Shown here in pieces: positions 41,490 to 53,240 of a stretch of 64,000 bases of DNA; within the stretch, counting starts at the first letter, position 1, and every line of letters starts with the position of its first letter. The DNA lies in contig CAIIXF020000790.1 in assembly GCA_903813345.2 (NCBI GenBank), forward strand, positions 167,822 to 231,821, given 5' to 3'. A program made the translations under genes and the position numbers. A model generated the notes under the pieces. That model was not told the origin of the DNA. It was given only the letters and a program-made list of their open reading frames with translations, and ran no database searches. The DNA is from Owenia fusiformis. Its lineage: Eukaryota > Annelida > Polychaeta > Sabellida > Oweniidae.

Positions 41490-44400
41490 ACTACTGATAC
41501 AGCACAAAGTAAATATTCTAATTAGAGAACATTGGAATGTAGAATTTTCTTCACAACAAGAAGATAAAAAACATTGTTCATCAAATAATTTGCTCTGGTG
41601 GCCATTTCTCTACTAGTGTTTCTCGGATTGCCAAAAACAAAAAATGCATCTACAACATGTGATAAAATTATATATGTCTGTAAAACTAGATTTATGGATT
41701 GTTTTCGAATTGTTCTAAACAATGGATTATTAACTAGATCTCTCTGCAAGCAGAAAGTCCTACTGTAATATTTTTGGATTTATCATATGAAGATCCTTAA
41801 CTCTAGGTTACTAAAAATATGAAACAGCCTAGCAAATAACAACATTTAGGAATTGAATAGGTTTGATGAAAATCATTCACCTGGGCAGAACTAGTAACAT
41901 CATAAATGAAACTACCATTCAAAATATACAAAATGTGGTATTCGCTTATTGGAAATTGTATTTTGATGCTTTAAAAATTCAACCAAGGACCCTGAAGTAT
42001 TACAAGAGTATTTCAAGAGAATCAATTAGGTGTGAAAATATGAGTCAAGATGGTGCAATCAGGACTACAGAGGCTCAAGATGAAAAGAGACAGATATTTT
42101 AAATAAATTATAATTAGTTATGCTTAAATCAACATCAGATTTAGTTCTTTCACCAGCCAACTTGAATGCAGGGTGATTAAACATTGAAGTAACAAGTACA
42201 CACTGTCACCCTGAAAATTCCAATTAAAAAAAACAAAAAAAACTTGTTCACATGAAGGCATAACCAACTCCATGAAAAAATAACAGCACATCATCAGTAA
42301 TTTGATCTTGTTAGGGCTAAGGGCACTTAAAGGAAAGCCAGGAGAAGTGTACTGACCACCACAAGAAGTTGCTTCACAATGCAAGGATATTTGGTTGATT
42401 TGAGTTAAATCTTCTATTGCAAATCACTATAATGATACTCATCAGACCAGATATTCTCTTAAGATAGTACAGTGTCACAAGGATGCAAAAAAGATCTGAT
42501 TGAAGTAGTTCATTTATTGCCCAATTGAAATTGGATGAAAATTCCTTTGAAGTTTAAGGTTGTATGAGTTATTCACTCATGGCTAATGAACAGCTTATGT
42601 CGATGTGGAAGATGCTTCTCAGTAACTTTTCAATAACCATATTTAACTAGTGTCACTTACCTTGTATAGTACAAACAGGTGATACAACAAAATATGTAAC
42701 ATAGGTTGCTATCAAAAAATTCTTATTTTTTTCAATATATTTAATTTTAATATATTAATATATTTAATTTTATTAGTTTTTGAATCTAGTGATTAGTAGA
42801 ATCACTTACCTTGTACGGGTTAGTGGGCGATAACAATAGCTCATCATTGTGAGCTAAAAATAATAACTGATTAGTATATTCACTTACCATGTACTTCATT
42901 TTATAGATATACAACAACCTATGCAATCATGGGTTGTCATAACAAGAATTTCCTTCACAATGGAAATATACATAATCATAGACATTTGTACTTTAAAAGA
43001 AGGTGTGTTAGTTTTCACTAAGACTTTTAGACTGATAATTAATCACTCCTTGACAGAATGTTCACAATTCAAATTTCATTGTAAGATAAATGCTTTCTAA
43101 ATTTATATCTGTACAACTTGTCTTGTGACCAAAAATATTTGAAATAAAATAGTGAGATTCTGAACTTCAGTCTAAAGATTTAGTGAGCACCCTATAGTAA
43201 ATAGGCTGATGTACTTAAAACTATCTGATTACCAATGTTAAAAAAATGCATGTGTACTCCCCATAGCAGCAAACCCTGAAAATAGTTATATTTCTTGACA
43301 TTATAAGGAAACCTTCACATTCTGTCCATTCTTATTTTCCTGATTACTTTTTCCATTGTTTTCAGTTGGCCTCAGATTGGTTTGTTATATCCCTTCTTTG
43401 AAAGTATTCTTTTGTTGCTGAATGCATCAGTATGTGATTTTATATTATTATGTTATTTTTCATCAGTCCTTCTGTCCACGCCACATTTCCTTGATTTGTT
43501 ATCCATTCTCAGTTTTAAGTCTCCAGTACATGAATAATAATTGTAATGTCCTCTTAACCACTTCTATTAACTTGCTTGGACACATGTCATTTCACAAGTG
43601 CATCTTTGTTAACCAAAACAAGAATCAAGAGGCTGAGTCTGAGTCTGATACTACTGATGCCTTATATTGACTGCTTGACTTTCTCAGCAATTTTGGCATC
43701 CAAAGATGAATCATGCAAAAGATAAATAAAGATTTAATAATACAGTGTGGTAAATACAGAAATACAGTCACTGCAGGTTAAATGATTGGTTTATGTAATA
43801 CCTCAAAGAGAAACAATTGTGACACCGAATCTGGAGATTCAAGTGTTGCAAGTGGTGCAAGACAAGCTTGTAAGAACCACAGCAACCATGGGTTCTGATT
43901 ACCTCATCACAAAGTCATCTACAACAGCCTGAGGTTGCTTCTCTTGAATCCTGGATATGCAAGAGACCTAAAGTATTTTGGTTTTATCCTGGAGTGTCTA
44001 CATACCTACAATTTGAAATCAACAGCATTAAAGATAAAATGTTCTAAATTTCAAATTAGTGCTATATCATTTACTGACCTGACAATTCAAAAACTTTATT
44101 AACAGCTCATTTGATTTGTTATGTTCTTATGAGGTATTTGACAGAAGTATAGTCATTAACAGCAATCCCAGAGGTCACTCTCTGGTACGGTAGATTTAAT
44201 CCTGGTCCAGCTATACTCACAAAGGTGCTCAGGTCATTTTGACCAATATGATACATGATTGCCCATCTTCCTCTAAATTTAATGTTAATAACATCACAGA
44301 CATTAAATTGCCGATCTAATTTATTTGCATGAATCTGTTTACTTTGAAAGTCATTTAAGTAAAGTGAATGTTGAGTAATATAAGAAGTATTTTTTCTATT

Positions 44401-44544
44401 AAAGTTTATCAAAGGGAATAACATTGCTTGTGCATGCCTTTTAAATCTATCCTTTTCTCATCCAAATAAGAATCAAAACAAGAAACTTAAAACAACATTT
44501 AAAGCATATCAGGCTTCGGAGATTGGAATGTCCTTATTTCTCAA
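41490..44544. other. No gene recognised; three splice-donor-like repeats
   Basis: AT-rich 3 kb. Near 42655, 42797 and 42876 the word TCACTTACC(T/A)TGTA recurs, twice preceded by GATTAGTA. On the minus strand it reads TACAAGGTAAGTGA, a near-perfect donor. No exon could be supported beside any of them. Confidence 0.3.
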
Positions 44545-45430
44545 TTAAATATCCAAGAATAAGTGCGAAAGGGAAAGGACCAAAAGTTGTCTAAAACTAT
44601 GATCTAACAATCTAACATGCATTCAGTCTCAAATGATGTGGAACAGATAAAATCCAGTCTCCAAGTCCATAGGCGTTTCAAAGGGTCAACATCTATTCAC
44701 AAAAGCCGTCACCATAATCTAAATTAAAACACATTAATTTCCATTTATCTATATGTTTCATATTTTCTTGTCATTTCTAGATCTTCCTGAAATAGAATAT
44801 TAACATGCAAACTGTTACCATCATTTTGCTACAAACGCTAAATGCCAACTGCCATACACCTTCCATAAAAAAAGACTATATAACAATATCTAAACACAAG
44901 CGCCAAAGGGAAAAAACTTAAAACCTTAAATTAAAGAAACCCACCAAAACTGTTAGTGTAAAATAGACCCAATATATCCCGAAACTATGAATTAACATAA
45001 AAAGAAATAGTGTCTATCACCCCATTTCCCCCAAACAAGAGACAATATCACAATCCAGGACCAGAACTCCATAGGACATTTCATTGATGATTCATACTGA
45101 AGTAATTACAATACATGTTGAAAAAAGTGATAACCAATACTCATAACATCAAAAACAGTTGTAGATACTAGTACTCATAAAATTGATCATTGATACTGAC
45201 ATCCTGAATTTGACAGTCAATGGGTAAATCTTTATTTTGCCCCTAATGACATAGTATAGGAGGTAGCAAACATTTATAAGACATCTTGAGTACAAAAGGT
45301 TTGAGCCCTGTAATTAGTTGATATATGTCTAACATCTAAAACAGGCAACTTTTCTTGTTGGGTTTCTTTAAAGTTTTCAGTCACCCTTTCCATTTGGCAT
45401 TTGGGCTTACATATTCTTAAGTGATAGATT
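44545..45430. repeat. R1 repeat family, copies 2 and 3 (plus a fragment)
   Basis: 44570-44740 matches the right part of copy 1 (TCTCAAATGATGTG, AAATCCAGTCTCCAAGTCCA). 44890-45200 matches its left and middle part (CAATCCAGGACCAGAACTCC, CCAATACTCATAACATCAAA). A piece near 45345-45375 is in inverse orientation (CTTTTCTTGTTGGGTTTCTT). Confidence 0.55.
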
Positions 45431-46309
45431 TGGGGCCACCACCAGGATTGGTTTTTGAAAGTTGGTTTTAAATGACATGACAAGTACATCAATGAAACCT
45501 TTGTAAAAATGTTCATTTGGACCCTCTGAAATATTATAAGTCCTTAGAGTAGCCAATTTTGGGGTTTAATGTCACCATGGATACAGCCGCGCCCAATCAA
45601 AATGCTGTACCAGAGCCTATTGAACTTGAATATAATTGAAATAATGTAACATTCATAAAATGTATAAGAAGACCTTTCTAACAATACATCAACCTATGAC
45701 AACTTAATCCAGAGATATTGAACGTTTTGTGTCAAGAGTGACCTGCAAATGCACATTTTCTGAGTCTTGTCTATTTTGCATTCATGGCTTAAGGCAAAAT
45801 GTGACAGCTTTAACAGCTCAAAATAGTATTCCAAGGACATTTCCAAGGTTTGTATGACATTGTAATAATAAAACTTTTGTAATGATGAATTACTATATTG
45901 TAATTTAAATATGACATTATAGTGCCCTACCCCTTGGAAAAAAGAGGAAAGCAGGTGCAGTCAACTTCATCATTTTGCAGCATTAAGTTGGAAACATGTA
46001 TCACAAGAAAGTAAATCAATGCATCCAAAGCATTTTCATATGAGCCAGGCCACAGGAAAACCGGTCTTATCACAGATTTTTTCAATATTTTGAGGCCTTT
46101 TAAATGTCCCATGGCTTATGTCTTGTAAATTTTTCCTCGCAGACATAGACCAAAACATGGATTTGAATTAAGCACATTTTCCTCTGAATCTTGGGCACAT
46201 TTTTGTCTCTCTAGCACAATTTCAATTTTTGTGGTAAGACCTGTTTTCCTATGGCGGGGCTCATATGTTGCTTGACATTGTAATCTTTTACTAGGATATT
46301 AGATTCTTC
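45431..46309. other. No feature recognised
   Basis: No frame, TIR pair or repeat I could support. Confidence 0.3.
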
Positions 46310-46371
46310 ACATTTTATATGTAAGTTCTTGATATAGCGCACATTTTATATGTAAGTTCTTGATATAGCGC
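46310..46371. repeat. Perfect 31-bp tandem duplication
   Basis: The unit starting ACATTTTATATGTAAGTTCT and ending GATATAGCGC occurs twice head to tail with no difference. Recent. Confidence 0.85.
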
Positions 46372-46489
46372 ATATATTATAATGAAATCTTCTTACTATA
46401 AATCACGGTGGTCTGTCTGTCATTCTGTCTGTCCTGACATCTCATCCTACACTGTTTAACCTTGGGTCCTCATACTTTGTCAACATACT

Positions 46490-47200
46490 GAGTGGGTCGG
46501 TGGGCATTCTATGAAGGTCAGAGTTGAAGGTCATTTCAATGTCAAAGGTCAATGTATAGGTATTTGGCTTTCTAAGACCCTTGGTTTGTGCTATGGCACT
46601 TAATGCCCATGATTAGATGGCTTCCTGGTCAACTCAACCCCAACTTAACTCAACCCTAAGTCAACTCGACCCCAAGTCAAGTCAACCCTTGGTCAAGTCA
46701 GCCCAAGTCATCTCAACCCTTAGTAAACTCGACCCCAAGTCATCTCAACCCTTGGTCAACTCAACCCTTAGTCAACTTGACCCCAATTCCCTAATTCTTT
46801 TAAATTCATCAATATTATAATATAATATACATCTAATTGTTTTTATAGATATTTAAATATGGTGGGGTCGAGTTGACTAAGGGTTGAGTTGACATGATGT
46901 CAAGGTCAACTTTATGGATTAAGGTCATTCTAAGATCAAAGGTCAATATCTTGGTATTTAGCATTTTAATGTATTTGGGGGCTGCTGTGACTCTTGGTGA
47001 TTACAACATCTGAGGTCGAGGTCATTCCTACGTCAAAGGTCAATATCTAGGTATTTTGTGATTTAAGGTTCTTGAGGCTGCTGTGACCCTTGGCAACCAA
47101 TGATGAGGTGACCTGAGGTCAAGGTAAATGTGTAAAGGTCAAGGTCATCTCAAGGTCAAAGGTTAATATCTAAGTACGTATTTTGCGTTTTAAGGACTTT
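46490..47200. repeat. Degenerate tandem repeat rich in AGGTCA
   Basis: Four diverged units (near 46500, 46895, 47010 and 47105) share AAGGTCATT, CAAAGGTCAATATCTAGGTA and GGCTGCTGTGACCCTTGG. AGGTCA occurs many times as direct repeats, the half-site of nuclear receptors. Such repeats are frequent in invertebrate genomes; receptor binding is possible but not shown. Confidence 0.6.
46618..46895. repeat. Short-unit minisatellite with an inverted outlier
   Basis: Units such as TCAACCCTTAGTCAACTCGA and CCCCAAGTCA alternate at 46625-46785. After about 75 bp, GGTGGGGTCGAGTTGACTAA and GGGTTGAGTTGAC (46861-46893) is the inverse of the array, so the two parts can pair as a stem. The insert splits the AGGTCA repeat. 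Confidence 0.7.
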
Positions 47201-47656
47201 GTGGGCTGCTTTGTGTTGCTTGCAACTCTTGCGACCTGAACCCATGAGCAAGTGGCAAATCAGGTCATACATATTTGGATAGATTGACTGAGAGAAAGCG
47301 ATCTTTAGTTAAACAGCATTCTGCTTTTCCAAATTCTGTCACCTCTTTGACGTTTTGTGACTTAATGAGGACTGCTATATGGTCAGATGATGAGAACTAA
47401 GGGACCCTATTCCATAACTTCCACATTGTAAATATCTATGGTGCACAAGGAACTTCTGTGGTAAATTATCTGGAAATTAATTCTCAACTTTAATTAAAAA
47501 GAAAACCTTTAGAACATTTGATATGGAGCTTTAAACCATGGTATTACGATCATTCAAATATTACTTCAAAGATTTTATAACATGAGTCAATGGAGATTGT
47601 GGCCAACCTGTTTGAAAAAAACTTGAAAACTGAATACAATAGAATGACTTAGTTAA

Positions 47657-48256
47657 AGGAATATTCCTTGCCAAACCATCTCTCTCCTCATATGGTAGCT
47701 ATAACCATATATATGCTTGCCATGTTTAGCAAAACACACAAAAATGTTTTAATATGGTCAAATTTGATCACTTAGAAATGTGATGCTCAATTCCAGTAAG
47801 CTGCCATCTTTTAAAATTTCACACATGAAGTGATGTCAACGACTCTCAACTTTGCATATAGCATTAAGAGGACCTATTAAGAATTACAAAACCAGCTAAA
47901 TATTCTTTTTCAACTTTGTATCTTATTTTATCCTTCTGAAAATCTCTTCTTTTATTCTAAGTTGACAAGCCCTGAAAATATTTTTGCACAGAAAGTAATG
48001 ATCACTTGTCTAGAAGTGATTTTGTCCTACTTTCCTATACTGTTATGGACAAGGTTATAGAAGATGAGAGTTGATGACATCACTTCCTGCAAGAAATCTT
48101 AAAAGATGGCAGCTCACTGGAAATAAGCACTAGATTTTTAAATGATCAATATTGACCATATTAAGACATTTTCCCATGTTTTGCTAAATATGGAAACTAT
48201 ATATATGATCATAGCTACCATATCAAGAGAGAAAGGGTCTGGCAAGGAATATTCCT
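47657..48256. mobile_element. 600-bp TTAA-flanked element, family K4
   Basis: TTAA at 47653-47656 and 48257-48260. TIRs of about 190 bp start AGGAATATTCCTTGCCA; the first 12 bases form a small palindrome themselves. No coding content. Confidence 0.75.
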
Positions 48257-48260
48257 TTAA

Positions 48261-48926
48261 ACATTTTCTAATGGGAAATGGTCCACAGAATTCAAATACA
48301 TGTGTGTCATCAAATAAAAGAAAACTCCCTAAAGTGGTTACATATATTCAAATCTCTTAAAATCTCACTAAAACAAAACAGCAAGATTTCACAGCTATAT
48401 GGAAAAAGATCACTATCGTATCACCAATAGGAACCTATAACAATAACCTTTAATTAAAAATCGAAGCCTAAAATGAAAGAAAAACATGAAATTCCGGTCT
48501 AAAAGGAGAGAAAATAATGTCCCATCAAATAAACAAACGATATGGTTAATCCATCTAAAGCTGAAAAGTTATCCAAAACAAATACTAGTATAAAGTGAAA
48601 CTTATGCAATTTTTCTTAAATACTTCTTGAGATCAAGTACATCGACCTATTTTCTGTTGCCCATGTATTGTTAGGTGAAATCATAAATTATTTGCAGAGA
48701 GTCTGGTTGAGAAACATTGAGTGCTTGGGCAAGCAAGTGAGTGAGTGAGACAGTGAGTATATGAGTGTGTGAATGGAGCTTTCAGTTCTTGTTTGTCTTT
48801 CACAATCAGTATGAGTGTATATACTTAAACTTGTATCAATGTTATTGAACTTATTGCTTGAACTTTATCAAGCATGAAATTCCTACCTATAACCTATAAC
48901 TAACTATCTCAAAATGATGATAAATA
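48261..48926. other. No feature recognised
   Basis: AT-rich with a short GAGT/GTGA-rich run at about 48735-48775. Confidence 0.3.
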
Positions 48927-49408
48927 CAGGGTGTCCCAAAAGTTCATGAACTCTATTGGTCAGGTATTGATAATGTTGATACACTTAGCTGGTCTACATA
49001 GCAAAGTTATAGCAGCTAGAATATTTAGTATTTCAAGCCTGGGGGGCAAGCTCCATAGCAGTTGATGACTCTTTTATTTGTTACTGAGGCTGTGGCCCTC
49101 CAATCTGGTGGCAATCTTCTTCATTTTGAGGTGACATTTAAGAATCCAATATATAAATGATTGGGGTACATCAAGTTCTTCTGACATACTTTTTACAGAT
49201 AGGCCACTGATATGCCATTCTTCTTTTTAAATCCAAACGCATTTTGCAGAGTTGTTCTAGTTTCTGCTGCTGATTTTCGAACTCATACACAGAATTTTAT
49301 TCCTACGCTCTGTTCAATTTTGTCAATTTTACTCAGTGCTGGTGGTATATTGCCTCTACCTTCAATTTGACAGACAGAGTTCTGCATGAACTTTTGGGTC
49401 TCATACTA
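48927..49408 (-). mobile_element. Tc1/mariner remnant, N-terminal transposase piece
   Basis: CAGGGTGTCCCAAAAGTTCA follows TA at the left; the right end keeps TGAACTTTTGGG but its terminus is worn. The minus strand has broken coding for helix-turn-helix-like pieces (QNAFGFKKKNGISVAYL and KSMSEELDVPQSFIYWI in neighbouring frames). Confidence 0.5.
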
Positions 49409-49630
49409 TATATAATAATAAATTTCAGTACATGTATATCAAAATACAAAAAGGATGAGATGCAAACAAGTTTACTAGATGTTTTAAGTGAAATTAGCTT
49501 CAGCACTCATTTTCAAACTCATAAATTGTAAGGGATTTTTTCAAATGTTGCCTTTGCACCTTTTAAAAAAAATTTTGCATTCAAATACTGCAGCTTAAGA
49601 CTATTTAAATATCTGTCTTTTAAAATGATG

Positions 49631-50165
49631 CCCTTGTGCCTTTGAACATTGATTTTGTGCTTTCTAAGTTTCACCCTTGTGCCTTTGATTATTGATTTTG
49701 TGCTTTCCAATTTTGCTCTTGGGCCTATGAATATTGATTTTGAGCTTTCCAATTTTGCCCTTGTGCCCTTAAATATTGATTTTGTGTTTTCTAAATTTGC
49801 CCCTGTGCCTTTGAATATTGATTTTGTGCTTTCCAGTTTTGCCCTTGTGCCCTTGAGTATTGATTTTGTGCTTTCCAAATTTGCCCTTGTGCCTTTGAAT
49901 ATTGATTTTGTGCTTTCCAATTTTGCCCTTAAATATTGATTTTGTGCTTTCCAAATTTGCCCTTTTGCCTTTGAATATTGATTTTGTGCTTTCCAAGTTT
50001 GCACTTGTGCCTATGCATATTGATTTTGTGCTATCCAATTTTGCCCTTAATCCCTTTAATTCTGATTTTGTGCTTTCTAATTTCACCCTCATGCTTTTTA
50101 ATATTGATTTTGTGCTTTCCAATTTAGCCCTTATGCCTTTTAATATTGATTGAGTGCTTTGAAAG
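49631..50165. repeat. 42-bp minisatellite, ~13 units
   Basis: The core CCTTTGAATATTGATTTTGT, then GCTTTCC plus AATTTTGCCCTTGTG, repeats with a 42-bp period and 80-95% identity. The minus strand reads as 14-residue units (GTRAKLESTKSIFK), and other frames on both strands are open too because 42 is a multiple of three. Stop-free length in three frames points to a sequence effect; coding is possible but no start, splice or partner exon supports it. Confidence 0.8.
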
Positions 50166-51234
50166 TTCGCCACTTATGGTTCTATGTGTGTTTTTGAAAT
50201 GTTCCCCTTGTGCACTTTATCAAATGTTTGCATTTATCATTACACAAGATTGTAATTTCTTTTCAAAAAGATCTGTAACATCTTATCGAATGATAAATCT
50301 TCAAGTAAAAAAAACTGCTAAAATATTTAAATTCTCATGTCGAAGTTCTAAATTCCAAATAAGTTCAGAGAAATTCCAAAACTTTTGTTTGCATCTCATC
50401 CTTAAACTAAGGCCCTTACATAATTTACATTATTTCTTTTGGATACTTTGAAATACATTTTAATTGTTACTGTATATTTCAACATCCATTAAATTGTGTC
50501 ATCTTATATTTATCTGTCTACTCTGTCTACTCTCTGACTGACTAATACATGAACTGTCCTAAACAATTAAGTTAAGGAAACATCAAAATCTATATTTATA
50601 AGGTGTATTGTATATGCTGTGTAAGCATATCTATCCTCCACAAATGAGACATGATGAGTTTGGTAATTTCTCTTGAAATTTTTAAAAAACTAAAATTTCA
50701 ATACATTAATTATATTATTGCAAATATTTTTTGAAAAAATTTAAATTGAACATTAACCCCTATTACACACCCTATTGCTCATGAGGAGAAAAATGTGATG
50801 ATCTCTCAACTCAATTAACTCAGTTGTTACCTTTAGATTTATTTGGGCAGGTTCATTAAAACAAACAAAATAATTAACAAAAGAGCAACACAATGATTTG
50901 ATTATAGCTTATCTACAAGAGTAGAGGATAGATGATGCTCTAAGTTGAATTTGGATGGACTCTCTGCAAGGAACAAAATTATACATACCACTCCCAGTGA
51001 ATAATAACCACTACTGGATTGTTTCCACTTCTGCTTACAGGTTATACTAACCGCTTATTATCCAGTTCCAGAACTATCCGTTAGTGAAGTCTTGCTATAG
51101 TATCAATAGAGTGCTGCACTTACCACTAAGTCCAACTGCTAATAAACGTCTCTTTTTAAGATGGGCTAGAAAAATAAATGGATTGATATTAAAAACAAGA
51201 CACATAGTGAACAAAAAAGCACCCTTGAAACGCC
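50166..51234. other. No feature recognised
   Basis: AT-rich. Two donor-like sites on the minus strand (about 50988 and 51122) without exons that I can defend. Confidence 0.3.
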
Positions 51235-51320
51235 TCAAAAGACAAGATTTTAGGACAGAAAATCAAAAATGGCAACCTTAACATTTACCCAGAATGCCCA
51301 AAAACTAATCAGTTCCAAAC
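51235..51320. repeat. Lone unit of the 26.7-28.1 kb array
   Basis: GACAAGATTTTAGGACAGAA, then AATCAAAAATGGCAACCTTA and ACCCAGAATGCCCAAAAACT match the array units closely, so the unit is also dispersed. Confidence 0.65.
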
Positions 51321-51510
51321 AATCAAACTAGAACCGTCCCCTTAGAAATTTGCATTTTTAAATTTTGCAAAAAGATTTTGGATTTATGTGATTTAAAAAC
51401 CAAGGATTTTGCGTCAATACTTAGAATTTTGTGATTTTAATTTGCCAAAATTAGCAAAGAAAAGGTACCACGTGTACTGTGCTCACATGGCAAGATTTCA
51501 ATGTTTTTAA

Positions 51511-52080
51511 AGTCCCCATGTAAAGTTTGAAAATATGTTTTTATTTTTCATTCATTTACTATTTGTCATGACTCTAAAAGTTATTTCAGAGATTTTTGAA
51601 AAAAACACCAAAGCAAAGATTGAACAAAGGACACACTATTTCAATTGTCATGTCTAATGTCATTGTCATTGTTTTTTTCAAATGTCATGTCTAATGTGCC
51701 ACTTCAATGTGTTAGCATATCAAATTTTGCAACCTAAATGACTCATCGTGACATCAGCCAGCCATCAGCCTTTGTCAACCTTTTCTAATATGCTAAACTT
51801 CACAAATAAACCAATCTTGATTGTCTAACCAGGTAAAAGGATGAATATATCATGTTTTAAATATAATTGTACTATTGGTTTCTATGAGAACAAAAATTTT
51901 GAAATGCATTTTTCTCTGAATTATTTTCATGCATGAATGAGTTCATTTCTTGATTATTTATGAACTTATTTTCATAATTGTTTCGGCAAAAAAACAGGTG
52001 AGGATGAGTGCTGTGCATTTGTGTGAATTATTGCTTATTAAAAGATATGTGTGACCTCTAAAAATTAGTTTTAAATCAAT
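51511..52080. mobile_element. K1 element, second copy, right-truncated
   Basis: TTAA at 51507-51510, then AGTCCCCATGTAAAGTTTGA. It aligns with 5629-6320 with an internal deletion and stops after GTGACCTCTAAAAATTAG, before the right TIR. A short local duplication of TCAATTGTCATGTC-like words lies at 51640-51690. Confidence 0.65.
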
Positions 52081-52200
52081 AACAGACAGTTCCAGTATAA
52101 ATGATACATTTTGCTTTGTTTATTCATTTCTTCAGCCAGTCAAACTCAGATACTGAAATGAAGTTTTTCTAACCATTGATCAGAAACATTGCAATTACAT

Positions 52201-52910
52201 TGAATTAAGGATATAAGCCCTGGACTCAGTGCTGAATCAGTGTTGTTATTACTAAATCTTTGCATGACAGGGCAATGGGAATGCAAAGTTTAAGAAACAA
52301 TGCCTGAGTGAAAAGAATCCCCACAATGCACGAGTCTTGGGGTTTAATTCCTCTCACACATTGCAAAATATTTTCGACAAAATCACCTAAAAGATAAAAA
52401 AAATCACTAAAAGAATATATTCAATGATCTTTTTGCAAGGGTCAAGTTAGCAAAGTATCAATTTCAATCTGTAGAGCCAAGTTGTTAACTTGACAACCAT
52501 TCCACAAGTGACCTTGGGTTAAGTTCTTGGTTATATAATGCAATACAATTATATGAAATACCATTTTGGAATCGGCTTGAATCAGACACATCTTGCCTAA
52601 CTATGTATGAATTAAGAATATAAGCCCTGGACTCAGTGAAATGTGGAATCATCATTTCTTAAAGGTGTTGCCTTCCATATTTGCATGAGATGTGGAATAT
52701 CAAGAAAAATGCCTGAAAGGAATGTGCATTACACATTGCACTGAGTCTTGGACTTAAATTCTTTTTATACATTGTAAAATATTTTTTACAAAATCATCTA
52801 AAAGAAAGCAAATCACTAAAATAACATATTTTCAATTAACGTTTTTACAAGGGTCTCTAGAGTCCAGTCATCACCATGACAACCATATGGGTAATTCTCA
52901 GTTATTTAGC
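52201..52910. repeat. ~407-bp tandem duplication
   Basis: TGAATTAAGRATATAAGCCC starts at 52201 and 52608; both copies continue with CTGGACTCAGTG, GAGTCTTGG, ACATTGYAAAATATTTT and AAAATCAYCTAAAAGA in order. About 75% alike, old. Confidence 0.6.
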
Positions 52911-53014
52911 AATTCAGTCCGATGAAACTTTGATGATTATTTACAAGAAAAATAAAGCATGCTGTACATGTTTGTTGTGTTTGTTTTGAAACAAATAACT
53001 TAGAGACATAGTAA

Positions 53015-53240
53015 ATATTTAAGCACATGTGCCAAAGGGAAAGGACCAAAAGTTGTAATGGAACTTAGCAAGAAAAAGCAAACTCTAAGTGCATACCAGT
53101 CAAGAAAAACAAACCCCATATATCCCAAAACCATGATCTAACGTGAAAAGAAAGAATGTCTAATACCCCCTTTCCCCCACCATTCAAGAGCCGATATCAC
53201 ATTACAATTACAATACATGTTGAAGAAAAAAAAAAGAAAT
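53015..53240. repeat. R1 repeat family, copy 4
   Basis: GCCAAAGGGAAAGGACCAAA, then CCCATATATCCCAAAACCAT and ACAATACATGTTGAAGAAAA match copy 1; the middle portion is shortened. Confidence 0.6.

Noticed and set aside
44119-44424. 101-codon minus-strand frame with protein-like stretches
   Set aside because: No family recognised, no supporting splice sites, and the length is within chance for AT-rich DNA at this scale.
49631-50165. CRISPR array
   Set aside because: The units are contiguous repeats without unique spacers, in animal DNA; it is a minisatellite.
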